Source: Apostichopus japonicus (lineage: Eukaryota; Echinodermata; Holothuroidea; Aspidochirotida; Stichopodidae). From it: DNA of 64,000 bases. The notes beneath the pieces are model-generated. The model was not told the DNA's origin, did no database searches, and was given only the letters and a program-made list of their open reading frames with translations. The stretch lies in contig NC_092561.1 of assembly GCF_037975245.1 (NCBI RefSeq), positions 20,959,508 through 21,023,507 of the forward strand, read 5' to 3'. Both the position numbers and the translations under genes were made by a program. Shown piece after piece: positions 11,228 through 24,184 of the stretch; position 1 is the stretch's first letter, and every line of letters begins with the position of its first letter.

Positions 11228-14200
11228 TATACACTGTAAATACATTTGTGAATTATACAGTAAAAACCAAGTTGGAATACTGCTGGAGAAAGGACAAACA
11301 AAACGGATTAATGTACTGTATGCCACAACAAACACAATATATGAATCACATTTGGAAATTATTTATGAAAGTGACTTGAAAAGTCCAGAGGACAAAAAAG
11401 ATTGAATGGTAATGTCCTGTCTTTCATTTCAGAACAAGTTCTTACTGTTATTTGATGCTTCAAGGTGACACCATTACTATTGATAGTTTCATTGTATAAT
11501 GTCTTCCCTAAGAATTAGTGTTACAATTAGCTCTGTGTTAAATACACAGAAGAGACTTGGGTGCTTACAGTACTATTCAGTACCATTAAATGGTGCAAAA
11601 TAATTATCTAATGTGGGTTATTGTTGTTCTGTCTCAGTGGGCTAATGTCAACATATTCAAATGATCTTCAATATAACCCATTTGTTATTTTAATTTTTGT
11701 GTGAAATTTGTTGTGTGAAGTAAAAAATGTAGGTAAACTTAAAACAATGAGTGAATTGTGCACCTTTAGTAATTTTTGGCGATCATAGCATACTGGACTT
11801 ACCTTTTGGCCAGTACACATTACCTTTCATATAAGAAAGACATGCTGTGGGAGATATGTGATTACGTAGTACTGTACATGTATGGAATCCTAACTATGGC
11901 ATACAATAAACTTAGTAATCTTCCAAGAAGTGGATTAAGTATGTTATACTGTATGGGGCAAGGATACATTCCTCACACACTTCACTACTGAGGTGTTTGT
12001 TGTCCTTTTCATTAAAGGCATTGAAGACTCGCCCCAACCGCGTGCCGCCCTCTGAAAAAGTTAACTTTCTGTTGCTTGCAAGTGAAGATTTTTTCTTGTC
12101 ACTACAAAATGCAGACAGCAATGAAAAGTGATACCTTGTTATCTTTAGCTGGACCTGAGATGTCCATCGCTGCTATGTATACTGTGTTGTGGGAATTGAC
12201 CGTAGCTGCATGTATTGACTGTACACTAGTGTCTCATCACTGACGGTAGCAAGCTGTGTGTGTATTTTCTGGGATCGATGGTGGTGTCTAACACTTCTGT
12301 TACACCTCATTTGAAACTAGGTCAGATCACCGGCATCAGACGTTTCTTTGTGCTCGAGTCTTCACTCCCTTTAAAAAGTATGGACTAACTTGTCCACTAC
12401 ATTGATGTCTAAATGTCTGTAATTTATATGTTAAAGAAAGGCACATGCTGCAGTCTGGTGATGGCATTTAGATTATTTTGCTTGTTCTTAGCATTGGCAG
12501 CATTGCTGATGTATATATGTTTAACATCTCTCACCAACATGTGCGTTGAGAGGACTTCTGGTCTCATTAAGTACCTTGCAAGGTCAAGTTTGAAGGTTTA
12601 TGGTATTAAAAAGTTGAAGAAATATATACTTTTATTGAGTAAACATCCTTTCCTTACAGAAGGTGGAATTTGCATGAAGGGTTTGTTGGTACTATTTTGT
12701 CATATACAAACATTAAACATGAACACTGCCCACTTAAAAAATGTTTAAAGTGCTCCTGTTTACATTTTTAAATGTAATTTACTGTAGCTTGGGGTTAGCA
12801 TGGCTGGTACTTTGTTTCTGACATCTAGAGTTACCTAAATCATTGATATATTGTTTAATGTCTTACTTAACTTTGTATGAGAGTTGGGAGGTCGTCTTAT
12901 TTCATACTTGGTAAGGTCATGTACATACGTTGTTGAAATCACTCAAAGTATACACTTCATGGGCCCAGTACAGTAAACAGATACACAGTCCACTAGGAGA
13001 CCCAAGGCTAAAAATTTACTTGTCTTAGTGGTGATTTCAAAGATGGTTTGTTACCTTGTAGTGAGTATTCGTCCTATTTACCAAATATCTGATGTGAGAT
13101 TTTATTATCCTTGTTATCCATGTTACAACAGAGATGTGACTCGTTAATACCCTGGGGACTCGTTTCCTGCGTTAATTAGTCAAGCATGGGCAAGAGCGAG
13201 ACCATCAAGAGGGACAAGATTAAGTTAATAAGTAGCATGCGCTGTATTTCAATCAAAACTCAAATAATATCACAATTCTTAAGTGTCTGATTTATTGATG
13301 CTGTAGGGTTGTGTCATGTCTCAATTACCTTTAATCTTGGTGCTAGTAAATTTAAGTTTTAAAGAATAGCTACAATACAACTACCTTCTACTGTTGATTT
13401 TAATTTGTCAGAATCATGATGTTGTATTCAGCCACAGAGAAAGAGAAGTATTGGTTTGTTGGAAGGATATTCACTCCACAGATGAAAGAGAAGGCAGACT
13501 TTTGTAATATATATGTCTTTGTGTTCAAAATAAGAATGAGCAGGTATAAGAATAGGTCAAATATACGTAGTTGGTTTTGTATGTGTAGCCTTTTGCGCCT
13601 TAATTGGATACTTGATTTCCAAAGGACAGTTCCTCATAACTTCGTTTCAAACTGACTTTCATTTCAAGAAATCATGAAAGAGGCCACAGCATGAAAGCTT
13701 TCCAATTTGCTTTGCTCGTGTGTTTATCTGCACTACCATAAAAGGTGTAGGAAGCACAAACTTTTTAAATAGCTAGTTGGATGTCTTCGATCAGTACTTT
13801 TTCTGAGTAATGCCAAGAAAGTTTAACAACAGTTTTGGTAATATTATTGCTATACAATAATTAGTTCTGAGAAAAGATTAAAGGGTCAGTTATTGCACCT
13901 CTTGAGGTCATTAAAACTTCTTCATCATAAGTTCAGTTCAACCAAAGACATTGTTACAGTAAACCAACTGGCCGCTAGGGGATCCATATTTTGCCGAAAG
14001 ATATTTTTCATCCTCACCTGCAGGGATTTGTGTGTCAGAGTCATTGGTGCTTTAAGTCGCAAGCTACCATGCTTTGCATGAATCGTTTAGTATTACTGTT
14101 CAGTATTGAATACGATGGCTATTAACTATTTTTTCTGCCTGACGTGGGTCATTGTGTTAGTGTTTCCGTCAACTTTTCGTTCCTTCCACCTTTCATATCT

Positions 14201-15009
14201 TGTATTCGTTCTCTCGAGTGTTGTTACTCCATACAGATAAGAAAGAAAAAAACATTCGTGTAGGACATTATCGATTACTAAATATTTTATGGTCGCAGTT
14301 TATTTATAGAAGGATGATGGTCTTTAGAAATATTTTTTTGAAGGTCCAACAGTAAGAGGTTAAGCAGCGTTTCGAGATTGTTCGCCATTTTTGTCAAAAC
14401 GATTAGTGTTGATCACATTATCAGGGTTCAAAACAGTGTTAAATGATGTTAAACAGTGTTGAATGGTGTAAGCAGTGTTAAACTCAAAATGGTGTTACAG
14501 CTAGGGAATCTAATGGTATACAAATGGACTTGTACTCCGAGAGTTCCTCTTCACACGTTCATTCATTTCAAAGCATATTCAAACCACGTTAAGATAAACA
14601 ATCTCTTTAAAATACATATATTATAATCAGATGGTGATATTAAAGTTTCTCTAACTTGTGATACTTTAAGTACCATGCCGCACAAGATATCTTAACACTT
14701 CATGGTAGCAGTAGCACCACCACTTTCTTTCTAGAAGTAATCAAAATCGACTATATGCACAATATTATTGTCTCTCAGCTCAATTACTCTTCTTTTTTTT
14801 TTGGGGGGGGGGGGTGTTTCAAAAACATATTGTTGCAATTTTATTGTACAATTTCATTATATATGCAGAAAGATATTACAAAACATGTAAAAAGAAAATA
14901 AAACAGCGGTAAATTTGCCAAAAGCAATTTCATAGATTTATTAAGTACCTGTTTACCTGAAGGTCAATATAATATCGACGTAGTATGAATACCATAATTG
15001 AGGGAGATG

Positions 15010-15260
15010 TTAGTTGTGGTTATTTAACTGAATAGGTATGTTTGCTGTCAAATTTCAAGTAAGAAATGATCGGTTTTTAATTAGTGACGAATTTTGTGGC
15101 GTTAGGGTTTACAACGAACACTAGAAAGAAGTGAGAATAGTGAAAGATTCAGTTGTTCGTTATTTTTCAGATTATAGTTGCTACTCTCAACGTTAGTTGT
15201 GGTTATTTAACTGAATAGGTATGTTTGCTGTCAAATTTCAAGTAAGAAATGATCGGTTTG
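15010..15260. repeat. Direct duplication, about 69-bp arms
   Basis: The segment TTAGTTGTGGTTATTTAACT and the sequence after it, through AGAAATGATCGG, occurs at about 15010-15078 and again at about 15192-15260, nearly identically. Confidence 0.7.
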
Positions 15261-15960
15261 TAGGTAGAGTTAGTAAGTAGTGACAATCTATGCACGTTTT
15301 GTATGAAAAGTACTTTTGCCATGTGTTGTTCACATGTTCGAAAAAATTAATAACAGAAACTTTCTATTAGATATTTTCCGGAACAGCTGAATGTGGTGTT
15401 ATAATGCAAAGTAAGGGAGGCCATTACCACAATCTATCTTTAGTTAAAGAGTTCTAACGTTCATATATTGATAATAACTTATCTCATGTTAAGGACCGTA
15501 GGGCCGATAATGTCTGTTCTCGGTTGTTAGGTGTTTCTTACCATGCCATAACATTGCAACAGTGAAGTGTGCTGCCGATTTAGATATACTGTACGTATAG
15601 ACTGTACGTATAAGCAATATCAATTGTAAAGAGGTCGCTATACAGATAATCATTCTTAATGATAATGTTAGAGTAATCACAAGTAGTGGCGAGTTGTTAC
15701 TTTAAAGTAAAAACTTGAGAGTATTTTTCGGGGTCTGTCAAATAGAGTATAATCTATTTCCTTCTAAACTGGTTACGAATGTAAGGATAAACGCTATATA
15801 CCAGAGATGAACTGAATTGCATAGGTAGTAATTGTACGTAGACTGATGCATATACGAATTTCGTGGCGTTAAGGTTAACAACAAACACTAGAAAGAAGTG
15901 AGAATAGTGAAGGAATTCAACTGTTCGTTATTTTTCAGACTATAGTTGCTACTCTCAATT
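15108..15960. repeat. Dispersed direct repeat pair, about 85 bp
   Basis: The segment with AACACTAGAAAGAAGTGAGA and GTTCGTTATTTTTCAGA occurs at about 15108-15190 and again at about 15870-15960 with a few substitutions. Both copies end in GTTGCTACTCTCAA. Confidence 0.65.
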
Positions 15961-17426
15961 ATTGTTCAGTTACTATTTTTTTTTATTTCCAGTTGTTCAA
16001 TGAAGTCAAGAAATGATTTTATTGAAACAGATAAGTGACGATCAAATGCTATGTCGTAATGTGCTCGCATACTTTCTTATTATGTTAATATAGAGGCTGA
16101 ACATAGTATGTATGTATAGAATCTCTGTAGATATATGCAAAGTACTTTAATATCGTAGCAGATACTCAAACATATCGTAACACCATTCTTGCCTTTAAGA
16201 TATCCATTTACTACAGACACCAGTACTAATGTTTCCCATGTAAAGTTGAACATTTGATTGACGTGATTTTCATTTCATCATATTTATTTGTAAATAAAAA
16301 GCATGACTAGTTTGCAAAGAAAAACAATATTTGTGATTGCATCTTTTTGGTTTCTTTGTGAAGACGACGGCAGCTTCGTAATTCAAGAAATTCAACAAAG
16401 GAACTGGTTTGATTTTAAGGAGATTATTTACAGGTGTATGAACTAACCGAAACAATTCATTGTATTTATTGTTAAGCAGTTTTGGACACTCTACCTGGAC
16501 TGTGGTATGGTCCACGCTAATAGGGTATGGTCCATGCTAATTAGGTTGACCTTACAGTTACCTAGTATATAAAGTTTATATCACGTGGTAGCAATCTCAC
16601 TTTCTCATCACTGCTGCCATTCAGATAATACTTCTATGCTATGTTGCCCTTTGTTGTAACTTAATAGGTATGCATGCATCTTGTGCATTTACTATAGCCT
16701 AGCTTAGTAGCCGTTGGCATACCTATTTGAAAGTAAATTTGATACTAAGGCTTTTATATTGCTCTGTATCAATTTAGGGCCTTGCAGCAGCTTTAAGGGT
16801 TTAGCTTACTGGTTTGGCCAAGGAGCTTATAGTCTGGGCAAGTTTACAGTATCAGTTGATATTTTGTGCATTTGGTAATATTTAGAGGCAACTGAGTGCA
16901 GTGAAGAAAACTTGAGCACCAGCTGATTCCTCAATTTACTTGTTAAGGGTTACTCATGTGAACCGATCGATTGCAACCTTTATATGAGTAATATTCGAAT
17001 TGTTGAAATGAATGAAATTAGAGACAAAAAATGTCAAAACTGTCAAATAAATCAATTTTACGTATATGAATTTGACTACTATCGAGATAAATTATTAAAA
17101 AAAAAATCGAAAAGAATACTTGTGAATACTATATCAATTAGAAATTCATTTTGGATCACGTGAGTGTCTAAAGACACAGTCCAAACAACATTGGCAATTG
17201 TCATATGCGATAATATTTACAAACTTAAGTCAGTATGAAACAAAAAAATCTATTTACAAAGAAACTAAAACACCATTTTGAAAAAGAAACTCAGTTGCAT
17301 ATGAACAAAAATCAAACAAACCGTTATTATCTGTCATCATACTTCTGGCCTAAATATACTTATAAACAATTCATATGTACATCTCTTCAGGTCTTAAAAC
17401 ATTGCATAGACAAGTTAAGGCTCAGG

Positions 17427-18861
17427 CTAAGCAAGGTTCTGTCTTTCAGCGATTTTTGTATGTTTACTTGCAGGCTTGAGTTGTCCATCTGGTTTTTGCT
17501 CCTCTTTTCCAACTTTGCGGATAAAACAAAACATAACTGAGATTAGGATTATTATTAGGACACAAATGCTTATATTGGCTATTGACATCGCCCATATATT
17601 CTTCATCAGTGGATTGCCAGAGGAAGATATCACAACTGCTTTCCCCATCAGGTAACTCGTTTGTGCTGTATAGCTTGCAACTGTTGAATAAATAGAATCA
17701 GCTGTTCCTCGACTATGAGATGTTGAAGAAGGAATTATAGCACTATCAGACAAAGTTACAGCTGTTTCATCATCCATTTGACAGCCTTCTGGTGGGAGGT
17801 CACCAGTGACGTCAATATACGAATCATTGAAATGACATCCTAAACTTTCGAAACGACCGAGCATTTGCTTCTCCGACTGTGATTTGTTCATAAACCAATC
17901 TTGAAGATACTGAAAACCACAATCACACAAGAAGGGATTTCCGCCAACGAAGCAACATTGAGACTTTTCAAAGAAAGGAAAAACATAGGCCAATTCACTA
18001 AAATTATTATTTGATAGATATACATATTGGAGGTTAGGAATAAGCCCAAGTTCAGTTGGAGATGGAATAGTATGCAGTAGATTATGTGACAGATCAACAT
18101 CTCTGAGAGATGTAAGACCATCAAATAATCCAGTCGGAATGCTCCTTAGTCTATTATTACTTAGTTCAATACTTTCCAGGTTTGCCAGGCCTTTTAAAAT
18201 GTTGCTATCTAGTGTAGTCAGTTTGTTGTTTCCGAGGATTAAGTATTCCAGTCCATACATGTTTGCAAAATGTCCAGAAGAAATTGATTCAATATTATTA
18301 AATCCTAAATCTAGATATTGAACTTTACTTAGTCCACGAAAGGCAGCTTCTCCAATGAAAAACAAGTTCATTGTTATCTAAATATATTCTTGTCAAATGT
18401 TGTTCCGTAGCAAGAAACGTTCGATTTCGTAAGATGGTCATTTTATTATGTGACATAAGCAGGTTCTTTAAATGGTTGTTGTTTACAAACACACCGGGCT
18501 CCAGTTGTGATATATCATTTGTAGAGACATCTAACGTTTTCAGATCAGTATATCCAGACATTGTCTCGATATCAATTCCTTCAATATCGTTCTCTTGCAG
18601 CTCTAGCATGACAGCATTTTCGCAGCCAGTGGAGATCGGAACATGATGGAGACGTTTGTCATCACAACGAGCTCTTTGGAACCAGTCATCATAAATACAC
18701 ACCTGGTTGCAAATCAAAGCCGCCACATCTTCTTCAGGAGGATTAATGTTTCCAACGGGCACAGATAGGACTCCCGATATTGTTATAAAAATTCCAAAAT
18801 AAGGCCAAAAAAACCAGAGCGTTCGGAATTTCGACCTGTCAATGAGAAACATAATGGCCAT
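17427..18861 (-). CDS. Leucine-rich-repeat single-pass membrane protein, frameshifted
   Basis: Two overlapping minus-strand frames make one protein of about 477 residues: 18861 down to about 18360, then about 18360 down to 17427. In order, it has a hydrophobic leader (residues about 12-33), an LRRNT cysteine cap (C51, C55, C66, C80), about seven LRRs with the LxxLxLxxN pattern, an LRRCT cap (NPFLCDCGFQYLQDWF), a Ser/Thr-rich stalk, a transmembrane segment (ISICVLIIILISVMFCFI) and a short basic tail. The fold implies a cell-surface adhesion or recognition protein; the ligand is unknown. The frames change within a run of five T (coding strand) after NNEL. With four T the repeat consensus continues as FIGEAAFRGL. 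The cause is either a real frameshift or an assembly error. A possible acceptor (CATTGACAG) lies near the start, so the true first exon may lie upstream. Confidence 0.75.
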
Positions 18862-21164
18862 AGATTAGCGAAGTTATACTTTTGCGTTATATTCGCCATA
18901 TGCATAACTTACTGACTGGTGTAAAAGAAGAAAAAAACCTGTTGACGCGTATACACTATGTAATGGAGAAATAAAAAAGTGATTGAAAGGATTTTATGGC
19001 AGCCTACGGGAAATTAATAAATGATATAATATATGTTTTGAGGGGATGAAAGAAACCTGCAACATTTCTAAGTATAGAGGATAAGGCAGACGCCCTTTTT
19101 ATGGCTACCAACTGACGCTCCTTAGCGTTGCAGAAGGCGGTTCAAGCTCCTCTTCGAATAATGGCAGTGGTTGAGGACTGACATGCCTATTCTTTAGTTT
19201 GATTTAATACTCTAAGAACTGTTTTGTTTTGTCAAATTAACTGACATGAGCAAAGGCAAATCTATCATGGTGTCTTTACACTCATGTGAGATTGATGGCT
19301 GTGTGCCGAGTGCAGTTAAGATGAATGGCCCCAGCTCACACTCTTGAACAGTAGGTGTATGTTTTGCTCTCAAACGCATGCCTCCCTTTCTAAACTATTT
19401 TTAGCGGCGTTATAGAAAAGTATGGATCAGTTTTAAGGGTTCCTTTATGATATATAGTTAATACGAAAGGTAATAGTTTAATTGGTTTCATAAGTATTTA
19501 ATATAAGTCGTCGTTACATCCAAATATGATGATCTCGAAAGTCCATGAAACCTATAATTTGCTTTAGCACCACTGAAACTTTAAAAACGGGTGGTGCTGT
19601 ATATAAATTCTCCATTAGATGTCCTGGCCTACTTGATCAAGGTTGTAACTTATGCTCATAACAAGTGAATTGGTGAGTAGCTGTTTGTGTGATCATAGAC
19701 CTAGTGGAATGTTATGTAATGATAGCTTTCAACATGGGAGGGTAAGGGGCAACAACGGAAAGAAAATAAAGTTTTTTTTGTATTTTCAAATATGCGTGAC
19801 TGTAATTCGTCAACCCCCTCCAGTTCCGTTAAAGTAATAAAATGGACACATGTTATAGCGATAAACCTATTTGTATTATAGTAATTTGTTCAAACAAACC
19901 ACTATGACTATCCTTGAGCAGATTTATACTTTTCTTGTTTTTGTAAATGGACTTTGATCTCATTTTGTACCTATATATAAATCTATGTATACTCTCAAAA
20001 CCACCAAATAAACTTTGTTTGCATGCATCGTTTGAATCAAAATGAACTGCAAATTCGTCTTCTTAAACAAACGCAGTCGTTCGTATTGATGATATTCGTT
20101 GAAATTTCTTGGCCTACTGGTGGAAATAATTATAAATGACTGCGAATAATGCCACCGTTCAATTGAGACGGCATACATCCCGTACTTTATATTCGATGTG
20201 TTTCTAAATGAAAGACTACAACTGTTATAATCTTAATATCGCTGACCAAAAACGTTTCGTCAAAAGAATGACTTCTGCAGGAACAAAATTAATTTTTATA
20301 TGCCGTAGACAGTTAAAAACTACTGCTATCAGTCAAAGCATTCCATGTACCACTTCCTATTTTGAGAAATAAGCTTTTTTAAAAAACGAGATTCATCAAT
20401 TAAAGTGACTGAACTAAGTTAGTTAAACACGCAGATCAATATAGGTCGTTTCCAGTTCAAATTTTCAAAGAACTAAACCAAACATTCTTTTTCAGCGTGA
20501 CGTGAAAATAGCAGTACTATATCCATGACATATGCAATGGTAATATATTTGGATTCACATGAATGAAAATTCCCTTCCTTTTCTGTTACTAACGCATAAT
20601 TCCATTGGCATACATTGAATGCTTTACCTTGTGGTTACGACACTAATTAATAAAAACATACTCATACTTTGTTAAAGTGTCACAAGCTATGTTCTCAGTA
20701 ACTAACCATCAAAACATAACAACCACTTCTATGGTTACATTTATATTGCAAAACATCATGAAAATTAGTACTCAGTTTCTGGCTATAAAAAAAAAACTAG
20801 AACTATGCCAGATCCTTAGTTGATAACTTTATCGTGTAAAAATTCACAAGATCTCGCTTTTGTTTTTACTTATTATAAAATTCAGATGGTAAAAAGCGAT
20901 CCAGTGCTGGAAATACCTAAGCGTTACAAAATAGTGGACTAACTTACCTGAAAAGTTAATTCATGTTACTTGTTTAATGTTATTTCTATGCAAATTGAAA
21001 GATTTTCCTCTACCTCAAGTCGTTCACGTATGTCAGTCTTGAACAGTAACTCTTGTATGACTTTTAAATTTCCCACCGTTAACGTAGTAGTAAACAACAG
21101 GTGGCGCTCTTACTGAATAACCAATAATGTAAAACAGACATACGTCCCCATTTCTCTATGAAAT
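18862..21164. other. Non-coding stretch between LRR gene and LINE relic
   Basis: No gene, RNA or long repeat is recognised. The short ORFs here have no domain resemblance. The part next to 18862 probably contains the LRR gene's upstream exon or promoter. Confidence 0.5.
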
Positions 21165-22700
21165 GTGTACTATAAAATTGCTTCAATAGTACTTGCGTTA
21201 GGAATAAAGCATTTAATACCGATGTTAATTGACGTAAACCAGACTGGCTTTATTAAGAACAGATTTATTGGGAGAATATTCGCTGCATGGGGGTGCTTAC
21301 ACTATTCAAATTCAACGATGACATTATATGGTGGATTCGTACTTAGTATATATATATAGATGTTTTCAGCTTGTTTTTCTTATAGCGGCTTCTCCTCTTC
21401 ATATTCTAAGATTTCTCAAGGCGTCCGACAAGGTTGCCATCTAAGCACTTATTTCCTCCTTTGTGCTGAGAATCTTAATCTTCAAGTTGACAGTAATAAT
21501 TTAATTAAAGACTTGTCTCTCTTTGGTGGCGAGTATAAGATTCTCCAGTACACTGATGATACCTAGATGACTCTCATGACTGTTTGTGTGAATTAATTGA
21601 AGTAAAACATTTACTCAACTAGAAAAGTGTCAGGCTTGAAAATCAATTATGATCAGACCAATATTTGCCCTCTTGGCCCTAGAAAACACCATAAACCTAT
21701 CTTTCTGGAGGAGTTTACTTTCACTTTACCACCGTTAGGGACAACCTTTTCCAGCTCAACTATAGCCCCAAGCTACCAAGGCTTAAGAGCCTTCTCAATC
21801 TATGGTCGCACCGAGACTGTAACCCTTTTAGGGTAAAGTACTAATGTGAAGACGTTTGGGTTGTCTCGATTAATTTTTCTTTTCCAGGTACTTCCGGACC
21901 CTCCTAATCATTTTATTAGCGTGCTGGGGATTATTGAATTGAAGTTGATAGGGTGGAAAGCCGGATAAGTAAAACGTTCTACGCTAATTAATGACTTCAG
22001 TAAAGGGGGCTCAATGCGACTCACATTGTTAGTTTTATTCGCAGTTTAAAATGTATGTGGGTACGGAGATACCTCGATGATGCTGATATCTATTGAAATT
22101 TTGTTTTGTTTTAATTATTCTCTCTCAAAGTACAGGAAAGCGTTTCTGTTTGAATGTAATTACCAGATTGCGACATTAATATTATTAATGGATTCATTAA
22201 GACGTATATAATGCTTGGTCATGGTGTACCTTTAAGAAGCCGTTATAGAAAATTTTGGCAACCAAATTGTAACTCGGCAATTAGAATTAACAATAACATT
22301 ATATATTACAGGACTTGGTACACGAGGGGGTAATATTCGTGAAGGATTTATGCAACATCGACAGCAAGGTCTTTAATTTTTTCTTTTCGAAATAAATTGT
22401 AATGTAGTTGGTTCACTTTTCACCTTTAATTTTGGTCTGGTGGCCGCTATTCCCTCTTACTGGAAAACTTATAGACTTTTTTAACGATCCCCTTGATGAT
22501 GACACTTTGTATCACAGGTTATCCGGTATTCCGCGTATGTTATCTGAAAGGCAAATCTCTTTTCAGTCTAATGAGGATTTTTTTTAGCCCTTTCCAGTCA
22601 TTAAGTGATTTTTCCAGTAAAGATTTATTAATAGGATTCTTGGAACAAATCGTTTGATTCATCAAATGAATATTACACACGTTTTATGTAAAAGCGCATG
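21165..22700 (+). pseudogene. Decayed L1/Tx1-like LINE reverse transcriptase
   Basis: Three broken plus-strand frames preserve reverse transcriptase landmarks in order. These are NQTGFIKNRFIGR (21225-21270), QGVRQGCHLSTYFLLCAE with ILQYTDDT (about 21415-21566, the YADD-box region changed to YTDD and followed at once by a stop), and SGLKINYDQT (about 21627). Stops and frameshifts separate them, so the element is dead. The right limit is uncertain; sequence up to about 22700 may be its remaining 3' part. Confidence 0.65.
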
Positions 22701-22934
22701 CTCGTAGTATAGTTTGGCAAAAAGGCTGCGGGAAGACCATCTAATTAACTCCTACCTAATAATTTACCAGAACTGCTAACATAGTTGTTTTCCAATGATA
22801 CAGGTATAGTACCGTGCCGATGCAGCTGTGTGTATAAAGTAGTACAAATAATGTCCCCCCTTTTAATATTGTTCCCGCCCGCCGCCCGCCGGCCACCGCC
22901 CGTCCACCGCTTTGTACAAAACGGTACCCGTTTA

Positions 22935-23179
22935 CTGTTTCTTGCATCGATCAATTGTATGTTGTTCCCATGCACCTCCAACATAGCAGCATTTTCACAG
23001 CCAGTTGATGTAGGTATATGTTGAAGGTTTCTCGCATGACAACGAGCCCTTCCAAACCATTCGTCGTATTCACATACTTCTTGACATGTTACTGGAGTCT
23101 CACCTGTCCTAGTCAGTGGCGTTGACAATGGGACACAAATGGCTACGTATAATAAAATTAGTAATACAACAAATGTCAC
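22935..23179 (-). pseudogene. Truncated paralogue of the LRR membrane protein gene
   Basis: The minus-strand reading starts with a signal-peptide-like MTFVVLLILLYVAICVPL. It continues with an LRRNT cap whose cysteine spacing is identical to the gene at 17427-18861 (CxxxC, ten residues, C, thirteen residues, C). The shared words include EYDEWFGRARC versus IYDDWFQRARC and STGCENAAMLE versus STGCENAVMLE. Homology stops after NNIQLIDARN near 22935, where unrelated GC-rich sequence begins, so only the N-terminal module remains. A donor-like GTAAAC near the break leaves open a short exon of a gene continuing elsewhere, but no partner exon was found. Confidence 0.6.
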
Positions 23180-23266
23180 AGAAATCGTCGGTGAGTTGGC
23201 TCTATAAAAGGAACGACAAAATACATGATATTAGTTTGTATGCATAGAGGAGGCCACTCCCGTCGG

Positions 23267-24184
23267 CGAGTTTTTTTTATGCAGGTAGGTTCGTACTATT
23301 GTGTATATTGAATAGCCAATCACATCCAAGTTTATTTTGACGTCATCAAATATGACAAGGAAAGCATGAAACACTTAATATTTAAAGTCGATAAGTTCAA
23401 CCTGACGTGCTAGCCTGATGCAACAACAATGCTGCAGTAATCTCTAGCGAAGCTATTCCTTTAGCTTTAGCCATACACCGACTACATTTTTAGTTTTTTA
23501 ATATGAAATCTGTGTTCGTTCCAAAATTTTGGAAACCTGGTAAGAATTCTTTGCCACAAATTGCCTATCTTAGTGATCTTCTTAACGTATCTTTGTGCAT
23601 ACGAATTGTTCAGGGAGTAGTTTTGCGAAATTTGCAGTTGACACAAAGTAATATTACTTAGACAGTCATTGAGAATTGAAATAATAACAGACCTACAAAT
23701 TGTATCATTAAAAGGCTACTAGGTTAGGCCTAATAATCATTATTCTAAGTTTTGCCTTCACAGCTTCAGTGACACACATTACAAAAGATCTAGCATTTAT
23801 CTAAGAAAGAATCGGAGGAACTTTTTTTCTTGTTGTATGTGATGTGTTGAAGACAATACTGTATTTGTATTGAGTTCACAGTAAAGGTTGCACTTGGGAA
23901 GTTATAAAAATGCGAAGAAATGAAAAAGATTTCTGAACAAAAAAATGCTTGGTTTGGGAGAAAATAAAAGAAAAAAACGAGCTAATGACAACAACAAAAT
24001 TTTTTGGCAGATGTGAGATTCGAACTCACAATGCTCATACAGCATCAGATCGGCATTGTTTACAAATCTTACTGCTTTAGAGCGAGTGACACGTGCATAT
24101 TTGATGACGTCAAAATGAACTTGGCTGTGATTGGCTTTCAATATACACAATGGTACGAACCTACCTGCATAAAAAAAAAACTTG
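23267..24184. mobile_element. Foldback element with about 89-bp terminal inverted repeats
   Basis: The left arm 23267-23355 is the reverse complement of 24096-24184 with a handful of differences. Shared words include ATGCAGGTAGGTTCGTAC, TTGTGTATATTGAA and TTTTGACGTCATCAAATATG. The interior holds no long ORF. A tRNA-like stretch sits just inside the right arm. Both arms contain the 8-mer TGACGTCA. Confidence 0.8.
24003..24095 (-). repeat. tRNA-like sequence inside foldback element
   Basis: On the minus strand there is a perfect T-arm: GTGAG, loop TTCGAAT, CTCAC. It is preceded by a variable-arm-like hairpin (CAATGC...GCATTG) and followed by ATCTGCC. A pairing 5' acceptor strand (GGCAGAT) is absent, so this is probably a tRNA relic or SINE head rather than a working tRNA. 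Confidence 0.35.

Larger units (their letters stand above)
11228..17426. other. Intergenic region between GSKIP and the LRR gene
   Basis: No gene is recognised. The small ORFs at 12413-12748, 13416-13655 and 16270-16515 have no family resemblance or splice context. The region holds two families of short duplications (15010-15260 and 15108-15960) and an A-rich stretch near 17100. Confidence 0.55.

Noticed and set aside
12413-12748. 111-codon plus-strand ORF with hydrophobic start
   Set aside because: No family resemblance, no conserved splice context, and it lies downstream of GSKIP in AT-rich DNA.
22745-23024. GC-rich Arg/Gly ORFs next to the LRR relic
   Set aside because: Low-complexity CCCGCC repeat; resemblance to a protein ends where the repeat starts.
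24003-24095. Functional tRNA gene on the minus strand
   Set aside because: The T-arm is perfect, but the 5' acceptor strand and a clear anticodon stem are missing.
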